From positions 1-64,000 of the forward strand of contig NZ_JAHVAI010000006.1 in NCBI RefSeq assembly GCF_019264375.1: 64,000 bases of DNA, in the 5' to 3' direction. Below the pieces are notes generated by a model. It was not told the DNA's origin and searched no databases. It worked only from the letters and a program-made list of their open reading frames with translations. Below, in pieces: positions 34,774-43,705 of this stretch (the stretch's first letter is position 1; every line of letters starts with the position of its first letter). This stretch comes from Sedimentimonas flavescens. Lineage in GTDB: Bacteria; Pseudomonadota; Alphaproteobacteria; Rhodobacterales; Rhodobacteraceae. The position numbers and the translations under genes were made by a program.

Positions 34774-36831
34774 TCAGTTCTGCTTGGGGATCAGGTTGTC
34801 CGGACGCGGCTTGGGCCGGGCCTTGGCTTCGGAGGCGGGGGAGACGGGGATTTCCACAGCCTCTTGCCCGACGACATCGCCCTCGGGCGCAGGCTCTTCC
34901 ATCGGAGCCGCGTCCTCCATAGGCGGTGCTTCGCCCTCGGGCAGGACCTCAGCGGGGTCTGCCTCGGTCATCTCGGGCGCAGCGGTTTCCGGAGCGGTCG
35001 CTTCGGGGAGCTCTTCCTCGATCGGCTCTCCATCCAGCAGCACGAACTCGATGCGGCGGTTCGCTTCGCGGCCTTCCTCGGTGTCATTGTCGGCCAGGGG
35101 CTGCGTCTCGCCATAGCCCTTGGCGGTGATGTTGCCCACCAGAACCCGGCGGTCGCGCAGCGCGCTCAGCACGGCGGCGGCGCGTTCCTGTGACAGGTTC
35201 AGGTTCATCTCGTCGCGGCCCTGACTGTCGGTATGGCCCGCCAGTTCCATGCGGAAACCCTGACAATCCTTCATAGCCGCGGCCAGGGCGTCGAGCGTTT
35301 CGGCCCCGTCAGCGGCAATGGTCGAAGAGCCCGGCTCAAAGCTGATCTTGTGCTGCGCCAGAACCCCGTTCAGCCGCGCTACGCATTCGGGCCCGTCGGG
35401 CAGCGCCAGCACCGGGTCAAGCCGCTTGTCGTAGCGCACGTCAAGCTCCATCGCGGCCGCCTCGCCCAGATGCCCCGAGAGGATCCGCGCCACCGCATCC
35501 GAAGCCTGCGGGTTGCCGCTGATGCCGGTGACACGCACGACATCGGGGCGCACGACGACGCGGCCCTGCTCAACCTCGCCCAAGGCTTCCAGCGCCGCCA
35601 GAACCCGGGTGGGCCAGCCAGCGGGCAGATCCGCATCGACGCGGGTCGCGCCATAGACCGCTTCGAACCCAAACTGGGCGCGGGCGAAGTTCTCGACCAG
35701 CCCGCGCTCGCGGTCGTCGAGCACCCGGCCGCGCAGCGTGACCCTACCGGTCTCGCTCAGGATCGCCGAAAACTCGGGAACACCCTCCGATGCATCGGGT
35801 TTCTTCTGCAACTCGGCCTTCAGCGAGAACACCTCGGGCAGATTCGATTCCAGCTCGCCCACGGCCTTGTCGAAGGTCTCCGGCGTGACGCTGTCAGCGG
35901 CGATCAGCGCGATATCGGCATCCGAATAGGTGATCGTGCCCGAACCCATCTCGTTGAGCGCGCCGATCCCCATCTCTACGGCGGCCGCCCAATCGGGCGA
36001 GGGCGTGCCCATACCGAGGGTACAACCAAGCGTGCCCTTCGCCCCGGCACCCCGGGCGGCGGCCAGGATGCGGTCGCGCGCGCGCTCTGTATCAGCCGAG
36101 CAGGCGTCGAAGCGCGCGCCCTCTTCGTCGATAAGGAATCGCAGGGTGAAAGGCGTGATCACCGGACGCGGCGCCGAGATGTCGAAGCTCAGCTTCAGAT
36201 CGGCCGGGCGACGGCGCGCCAGCGATGTCTCGATACGCGCCTTTTCTTCGGGGCTGTCGGTGATGGCCGTGACAAAGACCTTGCCCGGCTCGACCGAGAT
36301 CTTCGAGCGCGGAACGGTGCGCAGCGTTGCGGTGGCGAACGCGACAGCCTCGTCCCAACCCGGCGGGGCGGGGTAGTCGGCCGAGGCGAGCATGTCGGTA
36401 ACGGTGCCCTCACCCACCAGCGCGCGCAACTCCTCGATCAGGGCCGTGCGGTCCACCCCGGCGGGCACCAGCCCGATCAGCGAGATGCCGTCATCGTTGC
36501 GCAGCACCTCGAGCGAGAAATCCGGCGCCACCAGCGCCTGCGTGCTTTCCACATCTGTATTGTCCACGACGCGCGCCCCATCGACCAACGTGCTGGCCAA
36601 GGTCAACGCGCGGAACCGGTCGGCCTCGGAGGGCGCGGTGCCTAGCAAGATGACCTGCAAACCATCGGTCTGCACCCGCACCCAGCTGTGGCCCGCAGCC
36701 TCCATCGCCAGTCGCACAGCATTGCGCGAACGGATCTCGATCACCGTGGCCGAACCGCCTGCGATCAGCCCCGAGAGCACGAAAGCCGTGGTAAAGGCTG
36801 CGGTGGTCAGGATCGTGTTGCGCAGGCGCAT
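34774..36831 (-). CDS. Large OmpA-family protein with BON-like repeats
   Basis: After an N-terminal hydrophobic segment (about residues 5-28; signal or anchor) the 685-residue protein contains several repeated BON-like alpha/beta modules (for example around LQVILLGTAPSEADRFRAL, GRVTLRGRVLDDRERGLV and VRVTGISGNPQASDAV). A C-terminal OmpA peptidoglycan-binding domain (about 505-620) follows, with ISFEPGSSTI, LAGHTDSQGRDEMNLNLS and ANRRIEF. The last ~65 residues are Glu/Pro/Ala-rich and disordered. It probably ties the envelope to peptidoglycan. The start MRLRNTIL at 36831 was preferred because a longer frame adds 22 residues that do not resemble a signal. Confidence 0.85.
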   Translation of the reverse strand: MRLRNTILTTAAFTTAFVLSGLIAGGSATVIEIRSRNAVRLAMEAAGHSWVRVQTDGLQVILLGTAPSEADRFRALTLASTLVDGARVVDNTDVESTQALVAPDFSLEVLRNDDGISLIGLVPAGVDRTALIEELRALVGEGTVTDMLASADYPAPPGWDEAVAFATATLRTVPRSKISVEPGKVFVTAITDSPEEKARIETSLARRRPADLKLSFDISAPRPVITPFTLRFLIDEEGARFDACSADTERARDRILAAARGAGAKGTLGCTLGMGTPSPDWAAAVEMGIGALNEMGSGTITYSDADIALIAADSVTPETFDKAVGELESNLPEVFSLKAELQKKPDASEGVPEFSAILSETGRVTLRGRVLDDRERGLVENFARAQFGFEAVYGATRVDADLPAGWPTRVLAALEALGEVEQGRVVVRPDVVRVTGISGNPQASDAVARILSGHLGEAAAMELDVRYDKRLDPVLALPDGPECVARLNGVLAQHKISFEPGSSTIAADGAETLDALAAAMKDCQGFRMELAGHTDSQGRDEMNLNLSQERAAAVLSALRDRRVLVGNITAKGYGETQPLADNDTEEGREANRRIEFVLLDGEPIEEELPEATAPETAAPEMTEADPAEVLPEGEAPPMEDAAPMEEPAPEGDVVGQEAVEIPVSPASEAKARPKPRPDNLIPKQN

Positions 36832-36897
36832 GTCGTCTGTGCCTCCCGGGCGGCTTGCGTTGCGCACCGTCTTAAGGGCGCAACCCCTTGGGATCAA

Positions 36898-37866
36898 TTA
36901 CACGATTGCGCCAACGGCAAGAAACAGCGCAACGATCAGCCCGGTATCGCGGTTCGAGCGGAACAGCCGCAGGCAATTGTCGGGGTCATCGATGTCCAGT
37001 TGCCGCATCTGTCCATAGAGGTGCCAGCCAAAGGCCCAGGGAGCCGCCGCGCAGATCGCGAGCGTCAGCCCCGGCACCCGCGCGGGCAGCAGCGCCCAGA
37101 GGATCGCCGCCGTCATCAATATGACCGACCCGATCAGGAAGGCGTTGAGCCATCTGGCGCTATCGGCACCGAACAGCCGGGCGGTGGACTTCACGCCAAT
37201 CAGCGCGTCATCCTCCTTGTCCTGATGGGCGTAAATCGTGTCGTAAAAGAGCGTCCAGACCAGTCCGGACAGGTAAAGCAGCACGGCCGCCGGGTGCAGA
37301 CTGCCCGAATGCGCCACCCAACCCACCAGCGCCCCCCAGTTGAAGGCGATGCCCAGGAAGACCTGCGGCCACCAGGTGAAGCGCTTTGCGAAGGGATAGA
37401 TCGCCACCGGCACCAGCGCGGCGATGCCCAACAGAATCGTCGCCCAGTTGAAGGTGAACAGAATCAGCGCCGAGACCGCCACCTGCGCCCCGAGCCAGAT
37501 CAGCGCCTGGCGCACCGTCACCTGCCCCGACGGAATCGGGCGCGAGCGCGTGCGCGCCACCTGCCCGTCAATATTCCGGTCGGTGATGTCGTTCCAGGTG
37601 CAGCCCGCGCCGCGCATCAGCACCGAGCCGATCGTGCAGCCCACCGCCAGCCACAGATCCGACAGGCGCGGCGCATCCACCGCCGCCGCCAGCGCGATGC
37701 CCCACCAGCAGGGCAGCAGCAAAAGCCACGTCCCGATCGGGCGGTCGGCGCGGCTCAGCCGCAGGTAGGGTCGCCAGGCTGCCGGGGCGTAGCGATCGAC
37801 CCAATTGCCCTTGACCGCATCCGCAACCTGCCCCTGAGGCTCTGGCTTTTCGATTGTGCCGGTCAT
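36898..37866 (-). CDS. ubiA: 4-hydroxybenzoate polyprenyltransferase UbiA
   Basis: UbiA attaches the polyprenyl chain to 4-hydroxybenzoate in ubiquinone synthesis. The 322-residue membrane protein has the two Asp-rich motifs, NDITDRNID (near residue 92) and DTIYAHQDKEDD (near 214), embedded between about eight to nine helices, and the RPIGTWLLLLPC N-terminal helix. It is divergent from rsmE with 11 bases between the start codons. Confidence 0.95.
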   Translation of the reverse strand: MTGTIEKPEPQGQVADAVKGNWVDRYAPAAWRPYLRLSRADRPIGTWLLLLPCWWGIALAAAVDAPRLSDLWLAVGCTIGSVLMRGAGCTWNDITDRNIDGQVARTRSRPIPSGQVTVRQALIWLGAQVAVSALILFTFNWATILLGIAALVPVAIYPFAKRFTWWPQVFLGIAFNWGALVGWVAHSGSLHPAAVLLYLSGLVWTLFYDTIYAHQDKEDDALIGVKSTARLFGADSARWLNAFLIGSVILMTAAILWALLPARVPGLTLAICAAAPWAFGWHLYGQMRQLDIDDPDNCLRLFRSNRDTGLIVALFLAVGAIV

Positions 37867-37877
37867 AAGTTCGCCCC

Positions 37878-38603
37878 ATGGAACGTGCCAAGATCAGATT
37901 GTGTGTAGAGCACCCTTTGGGTGAGGGGCAAGCCGTGCCGCTGAACGAGGCGCAGGCGCATTACCTTTTCGGGGTGATGCGGCAGGGTCCGGGCGCGCGC
38001 GTCGCGCTGTTCAACGGACGCGACGGCGAATGGACGGCCGAGGTTGCCGAGGCCGCCAAGAAGCGCGGCACGCTGATTTGCCTCGGTCAGGCCGCGCCGC
38101 AGCTAAACCCGCCCGACCTGTGGCTCATCTTCGCGCCGATCAAGAAAGAGCGCACCGACTTCATCGTCGAGAAAGCGGCCGAGCTTGGCTGCGCGCGCAT
38201 CCTGCCGGTGCAGACCGAATTCACCAACGCCGGCCGCATCAAGCAAGATCGCCTTCAGGCCCATGCGATGGAGGCCGCCGAGCAATGCCTGGGCACCTTC
38301 GTTCCGACCGTCGATGACATGGCCTCCCTGCGCAAGCTGCTCGACGGTTGGGACCCTGCGCGCCGCATCCTGTGGGCCGACGAAAGCCTTGCGGGCGCCG
38401 CCGAGACGCTGGCTGGCCTGACGCCCGGCCCCTGGGCCATCCTGATCGGCCCCGAGGGCGGTTTTTCCGAGTCCGAGCGGGCAAAACTGCGCGCCCTGCC
38501 TTTCGTCACCCCGGTCAGCCTTGGCCCGCGCATCCTGCGCGCCGATACAGCCGCCTGCGCGGCGATCACGCTCTGGCAGTCGGCACTTGGGGATTGGCGA
38601 TGA
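37878..38603 (+). CDS. rsmE: 16S rRNA (uracil-1498-N3)-methyltransferase RsmE
   Basis: RsmE methylates U1498 in the decoding region of 16S rRNA. The 241-residue SPOUT-fold protein has an N-terminal PUA-like domain and the C-terminal knotted domain with KKERTDFIVEKAAELG, LIGPEGGFSESE and LGPRILRADTAA, which form the SAM-binding knot. Its stop overlaps the next gene (ATGA). Confidence 0.95.
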   Translation: MERAKIRLCVEHPLGEGQAVPLNEAQAHYLFGVMRQGPGARVALFNGRDGEWTAEVAEAAKKRGTLICLGQAAPQLNPPDLWLIFAPIKKERTDFIVEKAAELGCARILPVQTEFTNAGRIKQDRLQAHAMEAAEQCLGTFVPTVDDMASLRKLLDGWDPARRILWADESLAGAAETLAGLTPGPWAILIGPEGGFSESERAKLRALPFVTPVSLGPRILRADTAACAAITLWQSALGDWR

Positions 38604-39103
38604 TCCGCCCAGAACTGCGCGCGACCCTGACACGCCATGCCGAGACCGCGGTGGCCTTGGCGGCAACCGCGCTTGGCCTCTGGATCGCCTCGCGCGGCGG
38701 CTACATCCTGATCCCCTTCGGGCTTGCGATGGCGGCGGTCTGCCTTGGCTGGGCCGCGCTCGCGTTTCGCCGCGCGCGTTTCGCCCGCCCGGTGTCGAAC
38801 CCCGGCCTTGTCGATCTCGACGAGGGGCGTATCGGCTATTACGGCGCGGGTCAGGGGCTTGGCGGTTATGTCGCACTCGAAGACCTGACCGAGATCAGGC
38901 TGCTGAACCTCTCAGGCACGCAATACTGGCGGCTCAAGTCCTCTGACGGGCAGGCGATCATGATCCCCACGGCGGCGGCGGGCGGCGAGAAACTGTATGA
39001 CGCATTCGCCACCCTGCCCGGTATCGACATGGGGGCGCTGACGGTCGCTCTTGATCGGCGCATTGCCGCACAAAGCCTGTGGACCCGCCCCGCGACGCAC
39101 TAA
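38600..39103 (+). CDS. Membrane protein with PH-like C-terminal domain, function unknown
   Basis: The 167-residue protein has two membrane helices (about residues 16-35 and 38-58) and a C-terminal beta-rich region starting VDLDEGRIGYYGAGQGLGGYVALEDLTEIRL (described by its key residues G-R-I and L-x-x-L-T-E-I-R). Such two-helix plus PH-like architecture is seen in several small alphaproteobacterial membrane proteins, including the one at 17.7 kb. It is translationally coupled to rsmE. No function can be assigned. Confidence 0.75.
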   Translation: MIRPELRATLTRHAETAVALAATALGLWIASRGGYILIPFGLAMAAVCLGWAALAFRRARFARPVSNPGLVDLDEGRIGYYGAGQGLGGYVALEDLTEIRLLNLSGTQYWRLKSSDGQAIMIPTAAAGGEKLYDAFATLPGIDMGALTVALDRRIAAQSLWTRPATH

Positions 39104-39165
39104 CTTGACACCGGGCGCCGATAGCGCCACCTGTTCCTTCCCGGTTCCGTAAGAAAGGCAAGCCC

Positions 39166-40539
39166 ATGTCCATTCCCCAGCAAGGCGGTGGCCCTATCGA
39201 GCGGTTCGAGCAACTGGCCGAGTTTCTTGCCTCGGGCGAGAAGCCGCGCGATGCCTGGCGGATCGGGACCGAGCATGAGAAATTCGGCTATTGCCAGGAT
39301 GTGCTCAAACCGCTGCCCTATGACGGCCCGCGCTCGATCAAGGCGATGCTCGAAGGGCTGCGCGACGAGTTCGGCTGGACCCCGGTCTATGAGCAGGACA
39401 ACATCATCGGGCTGAGTTTCCCCGACGGATCGAATGTCAGCCTTGAGCCTGGCGGGCAGCTGGAACTGTCGGGAGCGCCGCTCGAAACCATCCACCAGAC
39501 CTGCGACGAGGTGAACGAGCACCTGCGCGAGGTGCAGACCATCGCCGACCGCATCGGTGCGCGCTTCATCGGGCTTGGCGCCGCGCCGGAATGGCACGCG
39601 GACGAGATGCCGATGATGCCCAAGGGCCGCTACCGGTTGATGACCGACTACATGGACAAGGTCGGCACCATGGGCAAAACGATGATGTATCGCACCTGCA
39701 CCGTGCAGGTGAACCTCGACTTCGGGTCCGAGGCCGACATGGTGCAGAAGATGCGCGTGGCGCTGTCGCTGCAACCAGTGGCGACGGCGCTCTTTGCCAA
39801 CTCGCCCTTCCTTGATGGCAAGCCCAACGGCATGAAATCGTGGCGCGCCAATATCTGGCAAAACCTCGACCCGGCGCGCACGGGCATGCTGCCCTTCATG
39901 TTCGACGAGGGCGCAGGCTATGAAGCCTATGTCGATTACGTCCTCGATGTGCCGATGTATTTCGTCTACCGCGACGGCAAGTATATTAACGCGCTCGGCC
40001 AGTCGTTCCGCGACTTTCTGAAAGGCGAGCTGCCCGCCCTGCCGGGTGAAAAGCCCACGCTTTCAGACTGGGCCGATCACCTGACCACCGTTTTCCCCGA
40101 AGCGCGCTCGAAGAAATATATCGAGATGCGTGGCGCCGATGGCGGCCCGTGGCGCCGGCTGTGCGCGCTGCCCGCGCTCTGGGTCGGGCTGATGTATGAC
40201 CAATCCGCGCTCGATGCCGCCTGGGATCTGGTGAAGGGTTGGGACCACGAGACCCGCGAGGCCCTGCGCCGCGCGGCGGCCAAGGATGCGCTGCAAGGCG
40301 AGGTCAACGGGATCAAGCTGCATGACATCGCGCGCGAAACGGTGGCAATCGCGAAATCGGGCCTCAAGGCGCGGGCGCGCCCCGGTGCGGGCGGGCTGAT
40401 CCCGGATGAGACGCATTTCCTCAACGCGCTTGAGGAATCGGTCGAGACCGGCCGGGTTCCGGCCGATGAGCTGCTCGAAAAATACCACGGCGAATGGAAC
40501 GGCGATCTGAGCCGGATCTACGCCGAATACAGCTACTGA
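39166..40539 (+). CDS. gshA: Glutamate-cysteine ligase, plant/alphaproteobacterial type
   Basis: This enzyme joins glutamate and cysteine in the first step of glutathione synthesis. The 457 residues match the class of GCL shared by alphaproteobacteria and plants (RIGTEHEKFGY, LEPGGQLELSGAPLETIHQTC, KGRYRLMTDYM, MMYRTCTVQVNLDF). A perfect -35 hexamer TTGACA at 39105-39110 lies in the 62-base upstream gap, but no good -10 accompanies it. It ends 3 bases before the convergent DUF805 gene. Confidence 0.95.
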   Translation: MSIPQQGGGPIERFEQLAEFLASGEKPRDAWRIGTEHEKFGYCQDVLKPLPYDGPRSIKAMLEGLRDEFGWTPVYEQDNIIGLSFPDGSNVSLEPGGQLELSGAPLETIHQTCDEVNEHLREVQTIADRIGARFIGLGAAPEWHADEMPMMPKGRYRLMTDYMDKVGTMGKTMMYRTCTVQVNLDFGSEADMVQKMRVALSLQPVATALFANSPFLDGKPNGMKSWRANIWQNLDPARTGMLPFMFDEGAGYEAYVDYVLDVPMYFVYRDGKYINALGQSFRDFLKGELPALPGEKPTLSDWADHLTTVFPEARSKKYIEMRGADGGPWRRLCALPALWVGLMYDQSALDAAWDLVKGWDHETREALRRAAAKDALQGEVNGIKLHDIARETVAIAKSGLKARARPGAGGLIPDETHFLNALEESVETGRVPADELLEKYHGEWNGDLSRIYAEYSY

Positions 40540-40542
40540 TCG

Positions 40543-41004
40543 CTAGCCGCGCGACACCTTGGGGACTGAGCTTTCACCCCAGGGGTTGCCGCCTGCACCA
40601 CCCGCCCCGCCCGAGCCGCCGCCAAAGCGGTTCGCGCCGGGCTGCGAGGGCTGGACGTAGAAATACAAGAGCACCAGCCAGCCAAAGAGCGGGATCAAGG
40701 CCGCCAGAAGCCACCAGCCCGACTTGTCGATGTCATGCAGGCGGCGCACCGCTGCCGCCAGCGTCGGCAGTAGCATCGCCAGCGAGAAGATCCCGCCAAG
40801 CGGCCCGCCCCGGTCTTCATAGGACCACATGCCCGGGCCGCGCGTCATGTGGCCAGTGCCGAAGATGATGTTGTCGAGGATCCCGAGCGCGATCTGGCAC
40901 AGGAAGATGAAGAGCACGAAATACCAGTACTCCGAGCGCGCAGCGCGCCCCGAGAATGTCGCGTATTTCGACAGGCAAGTGCGAACGGCGCTTTTGAAAT
41001 CCAT
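40543..41004 (-). CDS. DUF805 domain membrane protein
   Basis: The 153-residue protein begins MDFKSAVRTCLSKYATFSGRAARSEYWYF (key residues: F-S-G-R-A-x-R-x-E-Y-W), the DUF805 signature, and has three to four membrane helices with LPTLAAAVRRLHDIDKSGWW. The C-terminal tail is Gly-rich. DUF805 proteins such as YhaH are inner-membrane proteins of unknown role. I chose the start at 41004 on the basis of the family N-terminus and a GGAGG-like site; the longer frame is an extension into the neighbouring region. Confidence 0.88.
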   Translation of the reverse strand: MDFKSAVRTCLSKYATFSGRAARSEYWYFVLFIFLCQIALGILDNIIFGTGHMTRGPGMWSYEDRGGPLGGIFSLAMLLPTLAAAVRRLHDIDKSGWWLLAALIPLFGWLVLLYFYVQPSQPGANRFGGGSGGAGGAGGNPWGESSVPKVSRG

Positions 41005-41068
41005 CTTGGCCTCCAATCCTGGGGGCCATTTCACCACCGTTGCGGCGGTTTTCCAATGGCTCTTGCGC

Positions 41069-42115
41069 CTAAAGGTTATCCTCGACCCGGAAGCCCTCGG
41101 GGATGGCGTCGTGCCCGTCCAGCACCAGATCGGCCATGACCTGCGCGACCTTGGGCGCCATGCCAAAGCCGATCTTGAACCCACCATTGGCGATGAAATG
41201 CCCCGAACGGCCCGGCCATTCGCCTAGCATCGGCGCGCGCGAACGCGCCCGCGGCCGCACGCCCGCCCAACGATCCACCACCTCGGCGCCCTCCAGCACC
41301 GGGCAGAGGCGGCGCGCCTTGGCGATCAGATCGTCAAGCTGCGCGTCGGTCGTGTCGGGCGCATCGAAATCGCGCTCCGAGGTCGAGCCGATCGCCACCG
41401 TGCCATCGGCATGGGGCACGATATGCACGCTTTCGGCATAGACCTGCGGCACCGCGCCAGCATCGAAGCGCAAGAGCGCCGACTGCCCCTTGATCCCGCC
41501 GCCCACGGTCTTGTCGAAGGCCGCGTTCAATTCCAGCAACCCCTGCCAGCCGGTTGCGTGGATCACCGGGCCGATCTCGGCGCCGTCACCGATCACGATC
41601 TCACCACCCAAAGCGGTGATCGCGGCAGCCAGCGCCGCGCCGGCTGCACGCGGGGCCGCCCGTGCGCTTAGCGTGTCATGGACCACAAGGCCCGTGGGCG
41701 AGAGCGGCGCGAGGGCGCCAAACTCGGACAGGGGCGCCACGCGCCAGACCGCCGCATCACCCCAATGCGCGGCGGCCCCCGCCGCGCGTTCTTCGGCCCG
41801 TGTCACGGCGGCGGCATCGGCCAAGGGCTGAATCCGGCCAAGCCGCGCGTAACCCGTATCCTTGCCGCCCGCCTCGCGCACGCCCGCCCAGAAGGCTTCG
41901 GCCATCAGCAGGCTTTCCAACTGGAACTGCTTCTTGGGGTTCCAGTTTTCGGGCACATGCGGGGCCAGCGCGCCCACCGTCCCGCCTGATGATCCGGCAC
42001 CAAGCCGCGCCGACTCGATCAGGCGCACCTTCACGCCCCGGCGCGCGAGCTCATATCCGCAGGCCAGACCGAAGGCCCCGCCGCCGCGCACTGTCACCCA
42101 TTCGCCTCTTGCCAT
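41069..42115 (-). CDS. FAD-dependent oxidoreductase of the DAO family, possible MnmC oxidase half
   Basis: The 348-residue flavoprotein has the N-terminal FAD-binding GGGAFG motif (residues 11-16), ESARLGAGSSGG, and a C-terminal FIANGGFKIGFGMAP, the DadA/glycine-oxidase/MnmC(o) pattern. It is divergent from mnmD with only 55 bases between start codons. In E. coli, MnmC fuses an oxidase domain of this family to the methyltransferase, so this could be the missing C-domain partner. A D-amino-acid or glycine oxidase remains possible. Confidence 0.82.
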   Translation of the reverse strand: MARGEWVTVRGGGAFGLACGYELARRGVKVRLIESARLGAGSSGGTVGALAPHVPENWNPKKQFQLESLLMAEAFWAGVREAGGKDTGYARLGRIQPLADAAAVTRAEERAAGAAAHWGDAAVWRVAPLSEFGALAPLSPTGLVVHDTLSARAAPRAAGAALAAAITALGGEIVIGDGAEIGPVIHATGWQGLLELNAAFDKTVGGGIKGQSALLRFDAGAVPQVYAESVHIVPHADGTVAIGSTSERDFDAPDTTDAQLDDLIAKARRLCPVLEGAEVVDRWAGVRPRARSRAPMLGEWPGRSGHFIANGGFKIGFGMAPKVAQVMADLVLDGHDAIPEGFRVEDNL

Positions 42116-42170
42116 CGCCTGCCCCTTTCGCCAGTGTCGCGCGGACCTTTCGTGCAAGGCACTACCCCCG

Positions 42171-42839
42171 ATGACCCTCCCTGACCAGAGCCAAGCCGCG
42201 CTCGACTGGCGCGACGGATCGACACCTGTTTCGACGCGCTTCGACGATCCCTATTTCAGTCTCGCCAATGGTCTGGCCGAGACGCGACATGTCTTTTTGG
42301 CGGGCAACGGCCTGCCCGAGCGGCTGTGTCCGGGGTTCCAGATCGCCGAACTCGGTTTCGGCACCGGGCTGAACCTGCTCGCCACGGCGATTTCGGCAGG
42401 CGACGTGCCGATCCGCTTCACCTCCTTCGAGGCCTTCCCGATGTCGGCCCCCGAGATCGCCCGCGCCCTGACCGCCTTCCCCGAGGCGCTGGCCGTGGCC
42501 GCGCCCTTCCTTGAGGCATGGGGGCAAAGCCGTACCCGCTTCAGCATCGGCGCGATTGAGGCCGAGGTGATCCTGGGCGATGCGCGCCAGACCCTGCCTG
42601 CATGGCAGGGCCGCGCCGATGCCTGGTTCCTCGACGGCTTCTCCCCCGCCAAGAACCCCGAGCTATGGGGCGAAGATCTGATGGCCGAGGTCGCGCGTCA
42701 CACCGCGCCGGGCGGCACCTTCGCTACCTATACCGCCGCGGGCTTCGTGCGCCGCGGCCTTGTCGCCGCGGGCTTCGCGGTCGAGCGCGCACCGGGACAC
42801 GCCGGCAAGCGCCACATGAGCCGGGGCGTCAAGCCGTGA
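42171..42839 (+). CDS. mnmD: tRNA 5-methylaminomethyl-2-thiouridine methyltransferase MnmD
   Basis: MnmD performs the last methylation of mnm5s2U34 in tRNA, the activity of the N-terminal half of E. coli MnmC. The 222 residues have the SAM-binding QIAELGFGTGLNLLA (about 52-66), TSFEAFPM, LGDARQTLP and DAWFLDGFSPAKNPELW. No oxidase domain follows; the coding sequence stops with a GTGA overlap into the EamA transporter gene. A FAD oxidoreductase that could supply the other activity is divergent upstream. Confidence 0.93.
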   Translation: MTLPDQSQAALDWRDGSTPVSTRFDDPYFSLANGLAETRHVFLAGNGLPERLCPGFQIAELGFGTGLNLLATAISAGDVPIRFTSFEAFPMSAPEIARALTAFPEALAVAAPFLEAWGQSRTRFSIGAIEAEVILGDARQTLPAWQGRADAWFLDGFSPAKNPELWGEDLMAEVARHTAPGGTFATYTAAGFVRRGLVAAGFAVERAPGHAGKRHMSRGVKP

Positions 42840-43705
42840 GAGAGCAGAACCTGCGCGCCGGGATCGGCATGATGGTCGCCACGACCGTCGTCTTTGCCCT
42901 GCAAGATGGTATCTCGCGCCACCTCGCGGGGACCTATAACACCTATATGGTGGTGATGATCCGCTACTGGTTCTTCGCGCTTTTCGTGCTGGCGATCGCC
43001 GCGCGCAGCACCGGTGGGGTCCGAGGGGCCGTGCGCTCTCACCATCCGTTCCTACAAGCGTTCCGCGCGCTGCTGCTGGTGGCCGAGATCTATGTGATGA
43101 TCTACGCCTTCGTGCATCTGGGGCTGATCGACACCCATGCGGTCTTTATCTGCTACCCGCTTCTCGTGGCCGCCCTCTCGGGCCCGGTTCTGGGCGAGAA
43201 GGTCGGCTGGCGGCGCTGGAGCGCAATCGCCATCGGCTTTCTGGGCGTGCTGGTCATCCTCGAACCCGGCTCGGGCATGGTCTCGGTCGGCGCGGCGGTG
43301 CCGCTGCTCGCAGCGGCGATGTTCGCGCTTTACGGGCTTCTCACGCGCTATGTCGCGCGCAAGGACGCAGGCGAGGTGTCGTTCTTCTGGACCGGCATGG
43401 TCGGTGCGCTGTTCGCAACCGCCGTCGGCATGTGGTTCTGGCAACCGATGAGCGGCACCGACTGGCTCTGGATGGGCGTGCTATGCCTGACCGCCGTGGC
43501 GGGTCACTGGATGCTGATCCGCGCCTATGAGATCGCCGAGGCCTCTGCGCTGCAACCCTTCGCCTATCTGCAACTGGTCTGGGGCGCGGCCATGGGCATG
43601 AGCATCTTCGGTGATACGCTGCGCCCCAACGTAGCGCTTGGCGCGGCCATCGTCGCGTCGGCGGGATTGTTCACGCTGTGGCGTGCGCGGCAGGTGGCGC
43701 GTTAG
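42836..43705 (+). CDS. EamA/DMT family transporter
   Basis: The 289-residue protein has ten predicted membrane helices arranged as two EamA repeats (for example GFLGVLVILEPGSG near the end of the first repeat). These drug/metabolite transporters export or import small solutes; the substrate is not predictable. It starts with GTG at 42836, overlapping the mnmD stop. Its TAG overlaps the stop codon of the convergent lytic transglycosylase gene. Confidence 0.9.
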   Translation: MREQNLRAGIGMMVATTVVFALQDGISRHLAGTYNTYMVVMIRYWFFALFVLAIAARSTGGVRGAVRSHHPFLQAFRALLLVAEIYVMIYAFVHLGLIDTHAVFICYPLLVAALSGPVLGEKVGWRRWSAIAIGFLGVLVILEPGSGMVSVGAAVPLLAAAMFALYGLLTRYVARKDAGEVSFFWTGMVGALFATAVGMWFWQPMSGTDWLWMGVLCLTAVAGHWMLIRAYEIAEASALQPFAYLQLVWGAAMGMSIFGDTLRPNVALGAAIVASAGLFTLWRARQVAR

